From contig QHBM01000004.1 in assembly GCA_003244145.1 (NCBI GenBank), forward strand, positions 1 through 35,444: a stretch of 35,444 nt of DNA, written 5' to 3'. This DNA comes from Chthoniobacterales bacterium (GTDB lineage: Bacteria > Verrucomicrobiota > Verrucomicrobiia > Chthoniobacterales > UBA10450). The notes under the pieces are model-generated. The model searched no databases. It saw only the letters and a list, made by a program, of their open reading frames with translations, and was not told the DNA's origin. The position numbers and the translations under genes are program-made. Shown here piece by piece: positions 17,424 through 24,491 of this stretch (positions within the stretch are counted from its first letter, which is position 1; the number at the start of each line of letters is the position of its first letter).

Positions 17424-18045
17424 AGAGTTCGTCGACGAACTCAGTTCCATTTCGCTTCCAAACGTTTTCAATCCCTATCGGGACATTTGCCCACAATCTG
17501 ACCATCTAGGATCCCCATCGCTGAGGCGTCAAAATTTACTCTTGTTCCTTGTCGCGATGGTTCAAGGCGGCGCGACCTCCGTATGGTTGGGTCGCGATCT
17601 CGGTCATCGCGGTGGTCGTCGAACGGGGCTCGCACTGACTGACGAGTTCCATCTGAGTCTTCTGGAGGATACCTTCGGGATCGTCGGCATTGTGAAGGCC
17701 ACAATCGACAGCGCAGCCAGCAAAGAACGGACTGCTACTGAAGTCTGGAAACTGCTCAGAGCGCTCGGTAAACCAGTTCTCTTGTGGAACGCATTCCCAT
17801 TTCATCCATTCGATCGGGATGATCCGTTTTCAAATCGGCGACACACTTCCCAGGAATTTCGAACGTGCCAATATCTTCTAACCACACTTTTGGAATGGGT
17901 TAATCCAGCAACAGTTATTGCGCTTGGCGCTGATGCTGAAACGGCATTATTGGAAGTTGGATGTGAATGCGTGAGAGTTCGCCACCCGAGTTACGGAGGT
18001 CAGGCGGATTTTACGCGCCAAGTATCTGATATCTACGGGATATAA
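17413..18045 (+). CDS. Uracil-DNA glycosylase-superfamily protein
   Basis: 210 residues. SVWLGRDLGHRGGRRTGLAL resembles the GExPGxxG...TG region (motif A) of the UDG fold, followed by VLLWNAFPFHP. Late, VRHPSYGG fits the HPS motif and precedes the C-terminus. Members excise uracil or act on unusual bases, and divergent ones can bind DNA only. The usual catalytic Asp/Asn right after motif A is not evident, so activity is uncertain. I use the ATG at 17413, which overlaps the MazG gene by 11 bases. The gene ends 22 bases from the convergent Nmad2-like gene. Confidence 0.75.
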   Translation: MTVEEFVDELSSISLPNVFNPYRDICPQSDHLGSPSLRRQNLLLFLVAMVQGGATSVWLGRDLGHRGGRRTGLALTDEFHLSLLEDTFGIVGIVKATIDSAASKERTATEVWKLLRALGKPVLLWNAFPFHPFDRDDPFSNRRHTSQEFRTCQYLLTTLLEWVNPATVIALGADAETALLEVGCECVRVRHPSYGGQADFTRQVSDIYGI

Positions 18046-18067
18046 TCAAAGCGGGCACTGACTCGCG

Positions 18068-18715
18068 CTATATCGCCTTGTTGCCTTTTCCGGGATAACG
18101 TTTCTCGCTTTCGTCAAAATTGAACGGATCCGCGATCACGTGGTTTAATGACGAACCGAATGCTTTCTCAAGCCAAGCTATAATTTGCTTGGAAGGTGCG
18201 CTTGTGAAGCGCCAATGCCCAATCTTATTCTTGAAACCGGCTGCAGCGAGAAGATTTGCTGGCACTACCGGCGCACCATTACCGAAGTAGTAGAAGTGTT
18301 CTGAGATCAGAACTTTGTCGCTCTTCGTGTCCCGCCGGACGTTAACCGGGTTCGGCGTGCCATCGTGTTTGCTATGGTGAGAATCTGCCTGTTGCCACTG
18401 AGCCGTTGCGTCGTCGCGACGATAGATGTTATCACCGACAAGCCGAAGGCTACTGCCATTTCTTACTGGTCTCTTTGTTATGTACCGCCGGTTCGTCCAG
18501 TATTCCTGGAAGTTAATTTTCGCGGTGACTTTCATCGCGAAAACGCATTTGCCGGTGGCGCCCAAGGTTTTACCACCCATCCCAACGATCCAATCTTCAG
18601 CTCGAGCCGTGCTTCGGATTCCCGGCTTACAGGTCGCTAGCGTGCAATAGCCATGAAATGGATTAGGCGCGAATCCAAAGTCTCGATCGACGACATACAT
18701 GTATACCGCGCTCAT
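18068..18715 (-). CDS. Nmad2-like (nucleotide modification-associated domain) protein
   Basis: 215 residues. The N-terminal motif pattern (M-x-x-V-Y-x-Y-V-V-D) with FAPNPFHGYCTLATCKPGIR, then DWIVGMGGKT and CVFAMKVT, matches what I recall of Nmad2, a domain found next to DNA-modification and nucleotide-metabolism genes and thought to act on modified nucleotides. No catalytic residues are established for the family. It lies 6 bases after the TIR gene and completes the minus-strand trio (two-TM, TIR, Nmad2). Assignment rests on memory of conserved motifs, so treat it as a strong resemblance, not proof. Confidence 0.65.
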   Translation of the reverse strand: MSAVYMYVVDRDFGFAPNPFHGYCTLATCKPGIRSTARAEDWIVGMGGKTLGATGKCVFAMKVTAKINFQEYWTNRRYITKRPVRNGSSLRLVGDNIYRRDDATAQWQQADSHHSKHDGTPNPVNVRRDTKSDKVLISEHFYYFGNGAPVVPANLLAAAGFKNKIGHWRFTSAPSKQIIAWLEKAFGSSLNHVIADPFNFDESEKRYPGKGNKAI

Positions 18716-18721
18716 CGTGCG

Positions 18722-19219
18722 TCAGCATTGCGATCGCGGTACCGAACTCGCCGCTTGGGCGGGAGAGCCATCGGGGTTTTGAAAAGGGACGTCAGTCCCT
18801 TCGAGAGCGTTTATGATACTATCAGCATTCCATGCCACACGCTCGCAACCATACTTTTGCAGACTTGGCGGAACATCGGCGTCGGTCCCGCCGCGTTCGA
18901 AAACGCCAATAATATCCTTGCCCTGCTTCTTGGCCTGCTCGATTTCCCAATTAACCCAAGGTCGTTTGTGCGTGTCCTTTCCGATTAGAACAATTACCTT
19001 TCCAGCCCAAGAAATTTTCATCCTTAGCAAACGCTGGATTGTTTTCTCGCTTACCATTCCTTTATCCAACTTCGCTTGATTACTCGGCTTAGCTCGAATC
19101 GAGCTGTTTCTGATATCATAGCCATGACCAGAGAGAAGAGCGGTAAGCTTATCGACGCCCACATCATCTTTGTGATGATGACTGATGAAGACGTGTTTGC
19201 GTTTGCTTTCTTGGGTCAT
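18722..19219 (-). CDS. TIR-like domain protein (ThsB/MTH538-like)
   Basis: 165 residues, a single TIR-like domain over roughly residues 8-125. KHVFISHHHKDD is the first strand and loop, RNSSI the second, WAGKVIVLIGKDT the central strand, and WVNWEIEQAKKQGK the helix carrying Glu92, the expected NAD+-cleaving position. It resembles MTH538/ThsB-type TIR proteins of Thoeris-like antiphage systems, which turn NAD+ into signalling molecules after phage sensing. No SIR2 or SLOG partner (ThsA) is nearby, so it is not a standard Thoeris. It overlaps the two-TM gene by 4 bases; a C-terminal 35-residue disordered tail follows. Confidence 0.82.
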   Translation of the reverse strand: MTQESKRKHVFISHHHKDDVGVDKLTALLSGHGYDIRNSSIRAKPSNQAKLDKGMVSEKTIQRLLRMKISWAGKVIVLIGKDTHKRPWVNWEIEQAKKQGKDIIGVFERGGTDADVPPSLQKYGCERVAWNADSIINALEGTDVPFQNPDGSPAQAASSVPRSQC

Positions 19220-19908
19220 TTTGACATCGGTCGATCTAGGGCAAAGAAGCGCTCCGTGTTCTTTAGCCCGGCAAGTTCGCCAAAGGCTTTCGCGTAACTA
19301 ATCAGGCGAGAGCGCAAAGCTTCAAGTTCCTTTCTACAATCGGGATTTTGATCCCAATATACATCGGGTCGATCGCGATGAGTTAATTCGAACGCCTTAA
19401 GCTCAACGTGCCACTTAGAGAGAAAGGGACGGATTTCTTGATTCAGCATTTTAACAGCGAACACTTCGACAGTTACCCCTGTTGTTGGCTTCGACGGACG
19501 CATATCCTTCAGTAGCTCGCGCGTTTCGCTAAATAATTTGTATAGCGAACTCAGCGCTTCGCGAAGCGAACCCGCCTCCGTGTCCAGCGGCTGGGTTGCG
19601 ACACGAGTGAGAGTTTCAATAAAAAGCTTCCACGCGACCTGTCGGTACTCCGAATTCACCGCGAACTTCATCTCAGCGAACTCGGGGACGTTGATTGTGA
19701 TCTCAGATAACGTCAAAACGTCGCTGCGTCGGGTATAAGCGACGAATAACGCAGAAACAACCAAGCCTATTAACCCACCTTCGGTGATGAACAGTGCCTT
19801 CCCTGTAAGGCTAGAAACGGAAAAGATGAGCCAGCCAACGGCCAGCCCAAGCCCAGTGCCGATGACTAGAATAACCGAGGCACGGAGAAAATGGCGGTAC
19901 CGACTCAT
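19216..19908 (-). CDS. Two-TM membrane protein with cytosolic helical domain
   Basis: 230 residues. Two TM helices (about 9-30 and 38-58) are followed by a ~170-residue soluble domain of amphipathic helices without a recognised family. The shape is like two-TM effectors (SLATT-type and others) that damage membranes after activation, but I see no diagnostic motif and do not assign it. A good ribosome site (AAGGA about 8 bases upstream of ATG) makes it the best-expressed candidate of the trio. The stop overlaps the TIR start, so effector and TIR are likely produced together. Confidence 0.7.
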   Translation of the reverse strand: MSRYRHFLRASVILVIGTGLGLAVGWLIFSVSSLTGKALFITEGGLIGLVVSALFVAYTRRSDVLTLSEITINVPEFAEMKFAVNSEYRQVAWKLFIETLTRVATQPLDTEAGSLREALSSLYKLFSETRELLKDMRPSKPTTGVTVEVFAVKMLNQEIRPFLSKWHVELKAFELTHRDRPDVYWDQNPDCRKELEALRSRLISYAKAFGELAGLKNTERFFALDRPMSK

Positions 19909-20233
19909 TAGCTATTTCCTTCTCGCCCTATCGATCCATTTCTTTTCCCACGTGTTCTTTGTTGGCCGTTCACTGGATAGAAAAGGCCGGGGGATAGAAG
20001 CGGTCTGAAAGGATAGAGGATGAGGGCGGAAGGAGGAACTGCGGAGGATCACACGAAAAAGATACAGAATCGCAGGCGCTCTGTCCATCGCCGATAGTGA
20101 CTGGCGCCGTCGAGAACGGCGTGAACGTAAAGCGTTGACCGGCGATAGCGGAGTGATACCACTTTCAGCGTGACTGGCGATTACTGTCTCGACGTTCTAC
20201 GGAGGCCCGCTACTTCGTTCGAGATAGCGATAT
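19909..20233. other. 325-bp gene-free stretch with short direct repeats
   Basis: No gene seen. The first ~60 bases should contain the promoter of the minus-strand trio (Shine-Dalgarno region 19911-19922). Three near-identical nonamers, TGACTGGCG or TGACCGGCG, lie at 20098, 20136 and 20171, spaced 38 and 35 bases. They could be an operator or a decayed repeat. It ends at the mutM stop. Confidence 0.45.
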
Positions 20234-21028
20234 TCAAGTTTGGCATTTCGGGCACCACGCCGTGGTTCTCCCGCCGATCATCGCTTTCTTGAGCGGAGTG
20301 CGATGCCGCGGACAAACGCCGTCGCGTTTCCACTTTTGATGGATCAGCCAATTGCGGGGCGGGTCGCCGAAGTCCGGGCCGATGATGCGCAGCGATTCGC
20401 TAGCCACGAACTGCGTTTCGCGAAACAAGCGAGTCCGCTGAGCTGCCGTTAACGCGCCAGCCGCGGTCAGCGGAACGATCTTCGCGCGCCAAAGAATTTC
20501 GTCCGCCATCCAGTTGCCGATTCCGGCGAATCCGTTTTGCATGAGGATGACCGTTTTGATCGGCGCCCGCGCGTGACGATCGAGAAACGCATTCAGAAAG
20601 GCGCGATCGAAAAAATCTGAGCTGATGTCGGGCGCACCGGATCGCCACCACGGCGGCGCAGCTTTTCCGTGATGAAATCGGACGCGGCCAAAGAGGCGCG
20701 CATCGCGGAAAACAAGGGCGTGCCGGGTCTGTTGCAGGACGAAGTGGTCGTGCTTTTCCGGGCGGAAACCGGCGGGCTCCGTCCGTAACTTTCCGGTCAT
20801 GCCGAGATGAATCCCGATCCAATTGCCGCCGGAAAACTCGAACAGCATCTGTTTCCCCCAGGCGAACGAGCGGAGATAACGGCTTCCCGTTAGCTCACGC
20901 ACCAAGGTTCGAGTATTCGAGCCGCGAAAGATTCGCTTTCGTGCGTGGAGCTGCGCCCGCACGATTTTTTGCCCCAGCCCGGGGTCCCATTGGCGGCGAT
21001 AGAATTCGACTTCGGCCAGCTCGGGCAT
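20234..21028 (-). CDS. mutM: Formamidopyrimidine-DNA glycosylase family (Fpg/MutM-like)
   Basis: 264 residues. The N-terminal catalytic Pro2-Glu3 is kept (MPELAEVE; most Fpg have PELPEVE). The GKQMLFEF lysine segment, GIHLGMTGKL, GIGNWMADEILW (H2TH-like) and C-terminal GGRTTAWCPKC match the family. The zinc finger reads CPRH...CPKC, one ligand being His instead of Cys. It removes oxidised purines such as 8-oxoguanine. Divergent from trxB with 76 bases between. Confidence 0.87.
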   Translation of the reverse strand: MPELAEVEFYRRQWDPGLGQKIVRAQLHARKRIFRGSNTRTLVRELTGSRYLRSFAWGKQMLFEFSGGNWIGIHLGMTGKLRTEPAGFRPEKHDHFVLQQTRHALVFRDARLFGRVRFHHGKAAPPWWRSGAPDISSDFFDRAFLNAFLDRHARAPIKTVILMQNGFAGIGNWMADEILWRAKIVPLTAAGALTAAQRTRLFRETQFVASESLRIIGPDFGDPPRNWLIHQKWKRDGVCPRHRTPLKKAMIGGRTTAWCPKCQT

Positions 21029-21104
21029 CGCGCAAATTACCTGGCGTCATGCGACTGTCGATTCGGGATGTGACGCGGGTTTGCGCGGTGTGCTAGATTT
21101 ACAC

Positions 21105-22028
21105 ATGGAGAAAGTGATCATTGTCGGTAGCGGTTGCGCGGGATTGACCGCCGCGATTTACGCCGCGCGCGCGAACCTGAGTCCGTTGGTGCTGGAAGGC
21201 CGGCAACCCGGCGGACAACTTTCCACGACCACGATGGTCGAAAATTTTCCCGGATTTCCGGAAGGGATCGATGGCCCGCAACTGATCATCAACATGCACG
21301 AGCAGGCGGAAAAATTCGGCGCGCGGTTTGCCTATTCCGAAGTGACCGACTTCGAGCCGCTCCCGGATCACGTTCGCATCAAGGCAGACGACGAGTGGAT
21401 GGAAACCCGCGCGCTCATTGTCGCGAGCGGCGCCTCGGCGCGCTGGCTCGGTTTGGAGAATGAGGAGAAACTGGTCGGTCACGGACTGACCTCGTGTGCC
21501 ACGTGCGATGGAGCGTTTTATCGAAACGTGCCGGTGTGCGTGATCGGCGGCGGCGATTCGGCGGCGGAAGAAGCGCTCTTTCTCACGCGGTTCGCCTCGA
21601 AGGTTTATCTGATCCACCGGCGCGACCACTTGCGTGCATCGAAGATCATGGCCGACCGCGTCCTGGCGTGTGAGAAGATCGAGCCGATCTGGAACACGGT
21701 CGTTACTCGATACCTTCCGGATGAAAAAGGCGAAATGAGCGCGGTGATTTTGCGCGATGTCACCACGCATGCCGAGCGCGAGCTCCCGGTGGCATGCGTC
21801 TTCGTTGCGATCGGTCACGATCCAAACACGAAGGCTTTCGCCGGAAAACTTGAGACTGACCCGGACGGATATTTGCTCGTCCGGCACCTGGCCGAGAGCA
21901 AACATCCCGGCGTCTTCATCGCGGGCGACGTGGCGGATCGCGTTTACAAACAAGCCATCACCGCCGCCGGCTCCGGTTGCGCCGCGGCGATGGAGGCCGA
22001 GAAATATTTGAGCGGCCTCGGGAAATAG
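21105..22028 (+). CDS. trxB: Thioredoxin reductase
   Basis: 307 residues. The FAD motif GSGCAGLTAAIYAARA is N-terminal, the redox pair is CATC (Cys131/Cys134), the NADPH motif GGGDSAAEEALFL follows, and GDVADRVYKQAITAAGSGCAAA is the C-terminal FAD motif. It keeps thioredoxin reduced. ATG at 21105 is used; a TTG at 21081 is less likely. The S23 gene follows within 45 bases. Confidence 0.95.
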   Translation: MEKVIIVGSGCAGLTAAIYAARANLSPLVLEGRQPGGQLSTTTMVENFPGFPEGIDGPQLIINMHEQAEKFGARFAYSEVTDFEPLPDHVRIKADDEWMETRALIVASGASARWLGLENEEKLVGHGLTSCATCDGAFYRNVPVCVIGGGDSAAEEALFLTRFASKVYLIHRRDHLRASKIMADRVLACEKIEPIWNTVVTRYLPDEKGEMSAVILRDVTTHAERELPVACVFVAIGHDPNTKAFAGKLETDPDGYLLVRHLAESKHPGVFIAGDVADRVYKQAITAAGSGCAAAMEAEKYLSGLGK

Positions 22029-22031
22029 GAG

Positions 22032-22066
22032 ATTTGCGAATTGCGATTTGCAATTTGCGATCGCAG
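22032..22066. repeat. Left arm of inverted heptamer repeat (S23 locus 1)
   Basis: Five consecutive 7-base units of ATTTGCG type (ATTTGCG, AATTGCG, ATTTGCA, ATTTGCG, ATCGCAG). They are the reverse complement of the right arm at 22428-22462, matching over about 30 bases with roughly three mismatches. Confidence 0.85.
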
Positions 22067-22073
22067 AGACCCC

Positions 22074-22466
22074 ATGAACGAACGCGAAATGATTGCCCGG
22101 ACGAAGCAGTTCGCCCTTCGAGTCATGAAGTTGGTGGGTGCGTTGCCGAAAACGATTCAAGGCCGGGCCATCGGCAGTCAATTAATGCGGAGCGGCACGT
22201 CCGTCGCGGCGAATTACCGGGCCGCGTGTCGCGCCCGTTCGAAAGCGGAGTTCGTTGCGAAACTGGGCACGGTCGAGGAAGAAGCGGATGAAACGGCCTT
22301 TTGGTTGGAATTGATCATTGAAGGCGGCCTCCTGAGTCCAACCCAAATCAATCCGCTACTGACTGAAGCGAGCGAGCTTGTTGCCATCACGGCGGCTTCC
22401 AAGAAAACGGCGTCGAGCGCGCTTGCGAAATCGCAAATCGCAAATCGAAAATCGCAAATTCTTTGA
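22074..22466 (+). CDS. Four-helix-bundle protein (S23 / 23S rRNA-IVS family)
   Basis: 130 residues matching the four-helix bundle (TIGR02436) family, known as a 23S rRNA intervening-sequence encoded protein and as stand-alone genes. Motifs: KQFALRVMKLVGALP, RSGTSVAANYRAACRARSKAEF, TVEEEADETAFWLELI. Function unknown; proposed to bind nucleic acid. ATG at 22074 used. The C-terminal ~12 residues (AKSQIANRKSQIL) are encoded by the right heptamer arm, and the stop overlaps the GT4 start (TTGA). Confidence 0.88.
   Translation: MNEREMIARTKQFALRVMKLVGALPKTIQGRAIGSQLMRSGTSVAANYRAACRARSKAEFVAKLGTVEEEADETAFWLELIIEGGLLSPTQINPLLTEASELVAITAASKKTASSALAKSQIANRKSQIL
22428..22462. repeat. Right arm of inverted heptamer repeat (S23 locus 1)
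   Basis: Five 7-base units of AAATCGC type (AAATCGC twice, AAATCGA, AAATCGC, AAATTCT). They mirror the left arm and are read as the C-terminus of the S23 protein, ending at the TTG start of the GT4 gene. Confidence 0.85.
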
Positions 22467-23638
22467 AGATCTGCGATCTCACTCAATTTTACTCGCCGCT
22501 GAGTGGAGGCGTGAAGCGTTACGTTCACGAAAAGATTCACTACATCCAGACGAAGTCGCCGGAGGACGAACACATCCTTATCGTTCCCGGCGAGAAAACG
22601 GGAGTGGTGGCCGGAGAACGCTCGAAGGTCTACTCGATCCGTTCACCGCTGATTTCGCGCTCGGCCCGTTATCGGATCCTGCTCAATCTGCGCGCCGTCG
22701 GCGAGATTCTGGAGCGCGAGCGGCCCGACATCATTGAGTCGAGTGATCCTTACCAAGTCGGCTGGAAAGCAGTTTCGTTCGGCCGATCGGCCCGAGTGCC
22801 CGTCGTCGGGTTTTACCATTCGCATTTTCCCGAAGCGTACTTGCGCGGGGCATCGAAATTTCTCGGCGCGCGTGCGGGAAAATCTCTCATGTCGGCGGCG
22901 CAACGGTATGTGCGCCGGTTGTATAACCGTTTCGAGGCCACGCTCGTGCCCTCCGAACCATTGGCGAACATTTTGGAAGGGTGGGGCGTCGGGAACGTCC
23001 GGCTCGTCACGCTGGGCGTAAATACAGAAAACTTTCATCCGCTTCCCGACGATTCTGCTCAAACCCGAAAGACCCTTGGCGTCGAGCCTCACCGAAAACT
23101 CCTTCTCTACATCGGTCGGCTTGCGCCGGAGAAAAATACCGCGGCGCTTTTCAAATCGTTTCAAATATTGGCGCAACGTCAGCCGCAAGGTTTCCAATTA
23201 CTGGTGATCGGCGATGGGCCCCAGCGTGAGCAGTTGCGCCGGCTCCAGGCGCAAACGCAAAGCGTGAATTGGATCCAATATTGCACCGACGCGCTGGAGC
23301 TGGCGCAGTTCTATCGCGCGGCCGATCTGTTCGTGCATCCCGGAATACAGGAAACATTTGGCCTCGTCGCACTTGAGAGCCAGGCCTGCGGCACGCCAGT
23401 TGTCGGGATTCGCGGATCGCGGCTGGACCGGATTATTCTTCACGATCAGGAATCCTGGGCTGACGCAAACACGCCGGAGGCATTGGCCGACGCGATCGAG
23501 CAGTTTAGCCGGCGTGACCTCAAGGGGCTGGGCGAAATCGCGGCGAACGCGGCGGCCCGGGATCATGGCTGGCCCAACGTTTTTGAGAGACTGTTTTGCA
23601 TTTACCGCGAGGTCTGCGCAAACTATCGGCGGCATTAG
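22463..23638 (+). CDS. Glycosyltransferase family 1/4 (GT-B)
   Basis: 391 residues with GT-B layout. The N-domain has FYSPLSGGVKRYVHEKIHY (Gly-rich acceptor loop) and HSHFPEAYLRGASKFLG. The C-domain has LLYIGRLAPEKN and the nucleotide-sugar EX7E signature ETFGLVALESQACGTPVVG. It likely mannosylates or glucosylates a lipid or glycan. TTG start at 22463, overlapping the S23 stop. The GNAT gene follows 3 bases later. Confidence 0.9.
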   Translation: MKICDLTQFYSPLSGGVKRYVHEKIHYIQTKSPEDEHILIVPGEKTGVVAGERSKVYSIRSPLISRSARYRILLNLRAVGEILERERPDIIESSDPYQVGWKAVSFGRSARVPVVGFYHSHFPEAYLRGASKFLGARAGKSLMSAAQRYVRRLYNRFEATLVPSEPLANILEGWGVGNVRLVTLGVNTENFHPLPDDSAQTRKTLGVEPHRKLLLYIGRLAPEKNTAALFKSFQILAQRQPQGFQLLVIGDGPQREQLRRLQAQTQSVNWIQYCTDALELAQFYRAADLFVHPGIQETFGLVALESQACGTPVVGIRGSRLDRIILHDQESWADANTPEALADAIEQFSRRDLKGLGEIAANAAARDHGWPNVFERLFCIYREVCANYRRH

Positions 23639-23641
23639 GCC

Positions 23642-24331
23642 ATGAAGAACGCTAACGCACTTGTGATCCGCAGTTACCGCGCCTCCGACCGGGAGGCCGT
23701 GCGCGATCTTTGCTGCCGGACGGGATTCCTCGGCGAACCGATCGATCCGGTTTACGAAGATCGCGAATTGTTCGCGGATTTTCTCACGACGTATTACACC
23801 GACAAGGAACCGGAATCCTCTTTCGTGCTCGAAATGGGGGGCAAGATTTGCGGGTATTTGCTCGGCTCGCGCAAGCCGCTCCGGAACCAATTCTATTCCT
23901 TCCGTCAAAATGTTCGGCTCTTTTTCCGCGCGCTTTCCCGCTATCCCGGCTACGACGTCCGTTCGCGCCGGTTCATTCGCTGGATGATTGGCCACGGCTG
24001 GCGCGAGGTCCCCGCGGCCCCGCGGCGCACGCCGCATTTTCACATCAATCTCCAGCCGGACGCCCGGAAAATGTCGACCACGCGCGCGCTGATTAGCGCA
24101 TACTTAAGTTATCTCTACCGCTGCGGCGAGAAACGCGTTTACGGCCAAATAGTCACCTTCGAGAGCCGGCGCGGCGAAAAGATGTTCGAGCGCTACGGCT
24201 TCCGCGTCATGAACAGGGCCGAGATCACCAAATACAGGGCATTTTATCCGGAATCGGTTTATCTCAGCACCGTGATCAAGAATCTGGAAACCGCGGAACC
24301 CCTCACGGTGGACGCCCGCTCGCGCTCGTAG
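23642..24331 (+). CDS. GNAT-family N-acetyltransferase
   Basis: 229 residues. A GNAT-type start (LVIRSYRASDREAVRDLC), central FVLEMGGKICGYLLGS (beta4), and a later RGEKMFERYGF helix-turn typical of the C-terminus. The acetyl-CoA pyrophosphate loop is unusual (MSTTRALISAYLSYL instead of R/Q-x-x-G-x-G/A), so CoA binding is uncertain. Substrate unknown. Three bases after the GT4 gene. Confidence 0.72.
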   Translation: MKNANALVIRSYRASDREAVRDLCCRTGFLGEPIDPVYEDRELFADFLTTYYTDKEPESSFVLEMGGKICGYLLGSRKPLRNQFYSFRQNVRLFFRALSRYPGYDVRSRRFIRWMIGHGWREVPAAPRRTPHFHINLQPDARKMSTTRALISAYLSYLYRCGEKRVYGQIVTFESRRGEKMFERYGFRVMNRAEITKYRAFYPESVYLSTVIKNLETAEPLTVDARSRS

Positions 24332-24371
24332 CCAGTGCGCTTGTCGCTCCCCGCTCACTGCGCGCGTTATT

Positions 24372-24433
24372 GCCGGCATAGCTCAGTTGGTAGAGCAGCT
24401 GATTTGTAATCTGAATCTGGCGTTTTGCCGGCT
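24372..24433 (+). pseudogene. Broken copy of tRNA-Thr(TGT)
   Basis: The first 40 bases (24372-24411) are identical to the first 40 of the intact tRNA-Thr at 33888, with one extra matching T before. They cover acceptor 5' side, D-arm and most of the anticodon arm. From 24412 the sequence diverges: the 3' anticodon stem (TCTGA, not TCAGC) and the T-arm are absent. A TGCCGGCT that could be the 3' acceptor strand lies at 24426-24433. It cannot fold as a tRNA. Confidence 0.85.
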
Positions 24434-24491
24434 TTGGCATTGCCATTCTCGATTATATTGACGCTTGGCCAATACAAGCTCCCGTCAATGA

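Noticed and set aside
18722-19908. Standard Thoeris system
   Set aside because: The TIR protein resembles ThsB, but no ThsA (SIR2 or SLOG NADase) is encoded next to it.
19909-20233. CRISPR-like array
   Set aside because: Repeats are only 9 bases, in three copies, with no consistent spacer or cas genes.
21099-22181. Long minus-strand frame (360 codons) opposite trxB
   Set aside because: It is antisense to a strongly supported gene and its residues show no family; GC-rich shadow.
24372-24433. A second functional tRNA-Thr
   Set aside because: The T-arm and 3' anticodon stem are missing, so it cannot fold.
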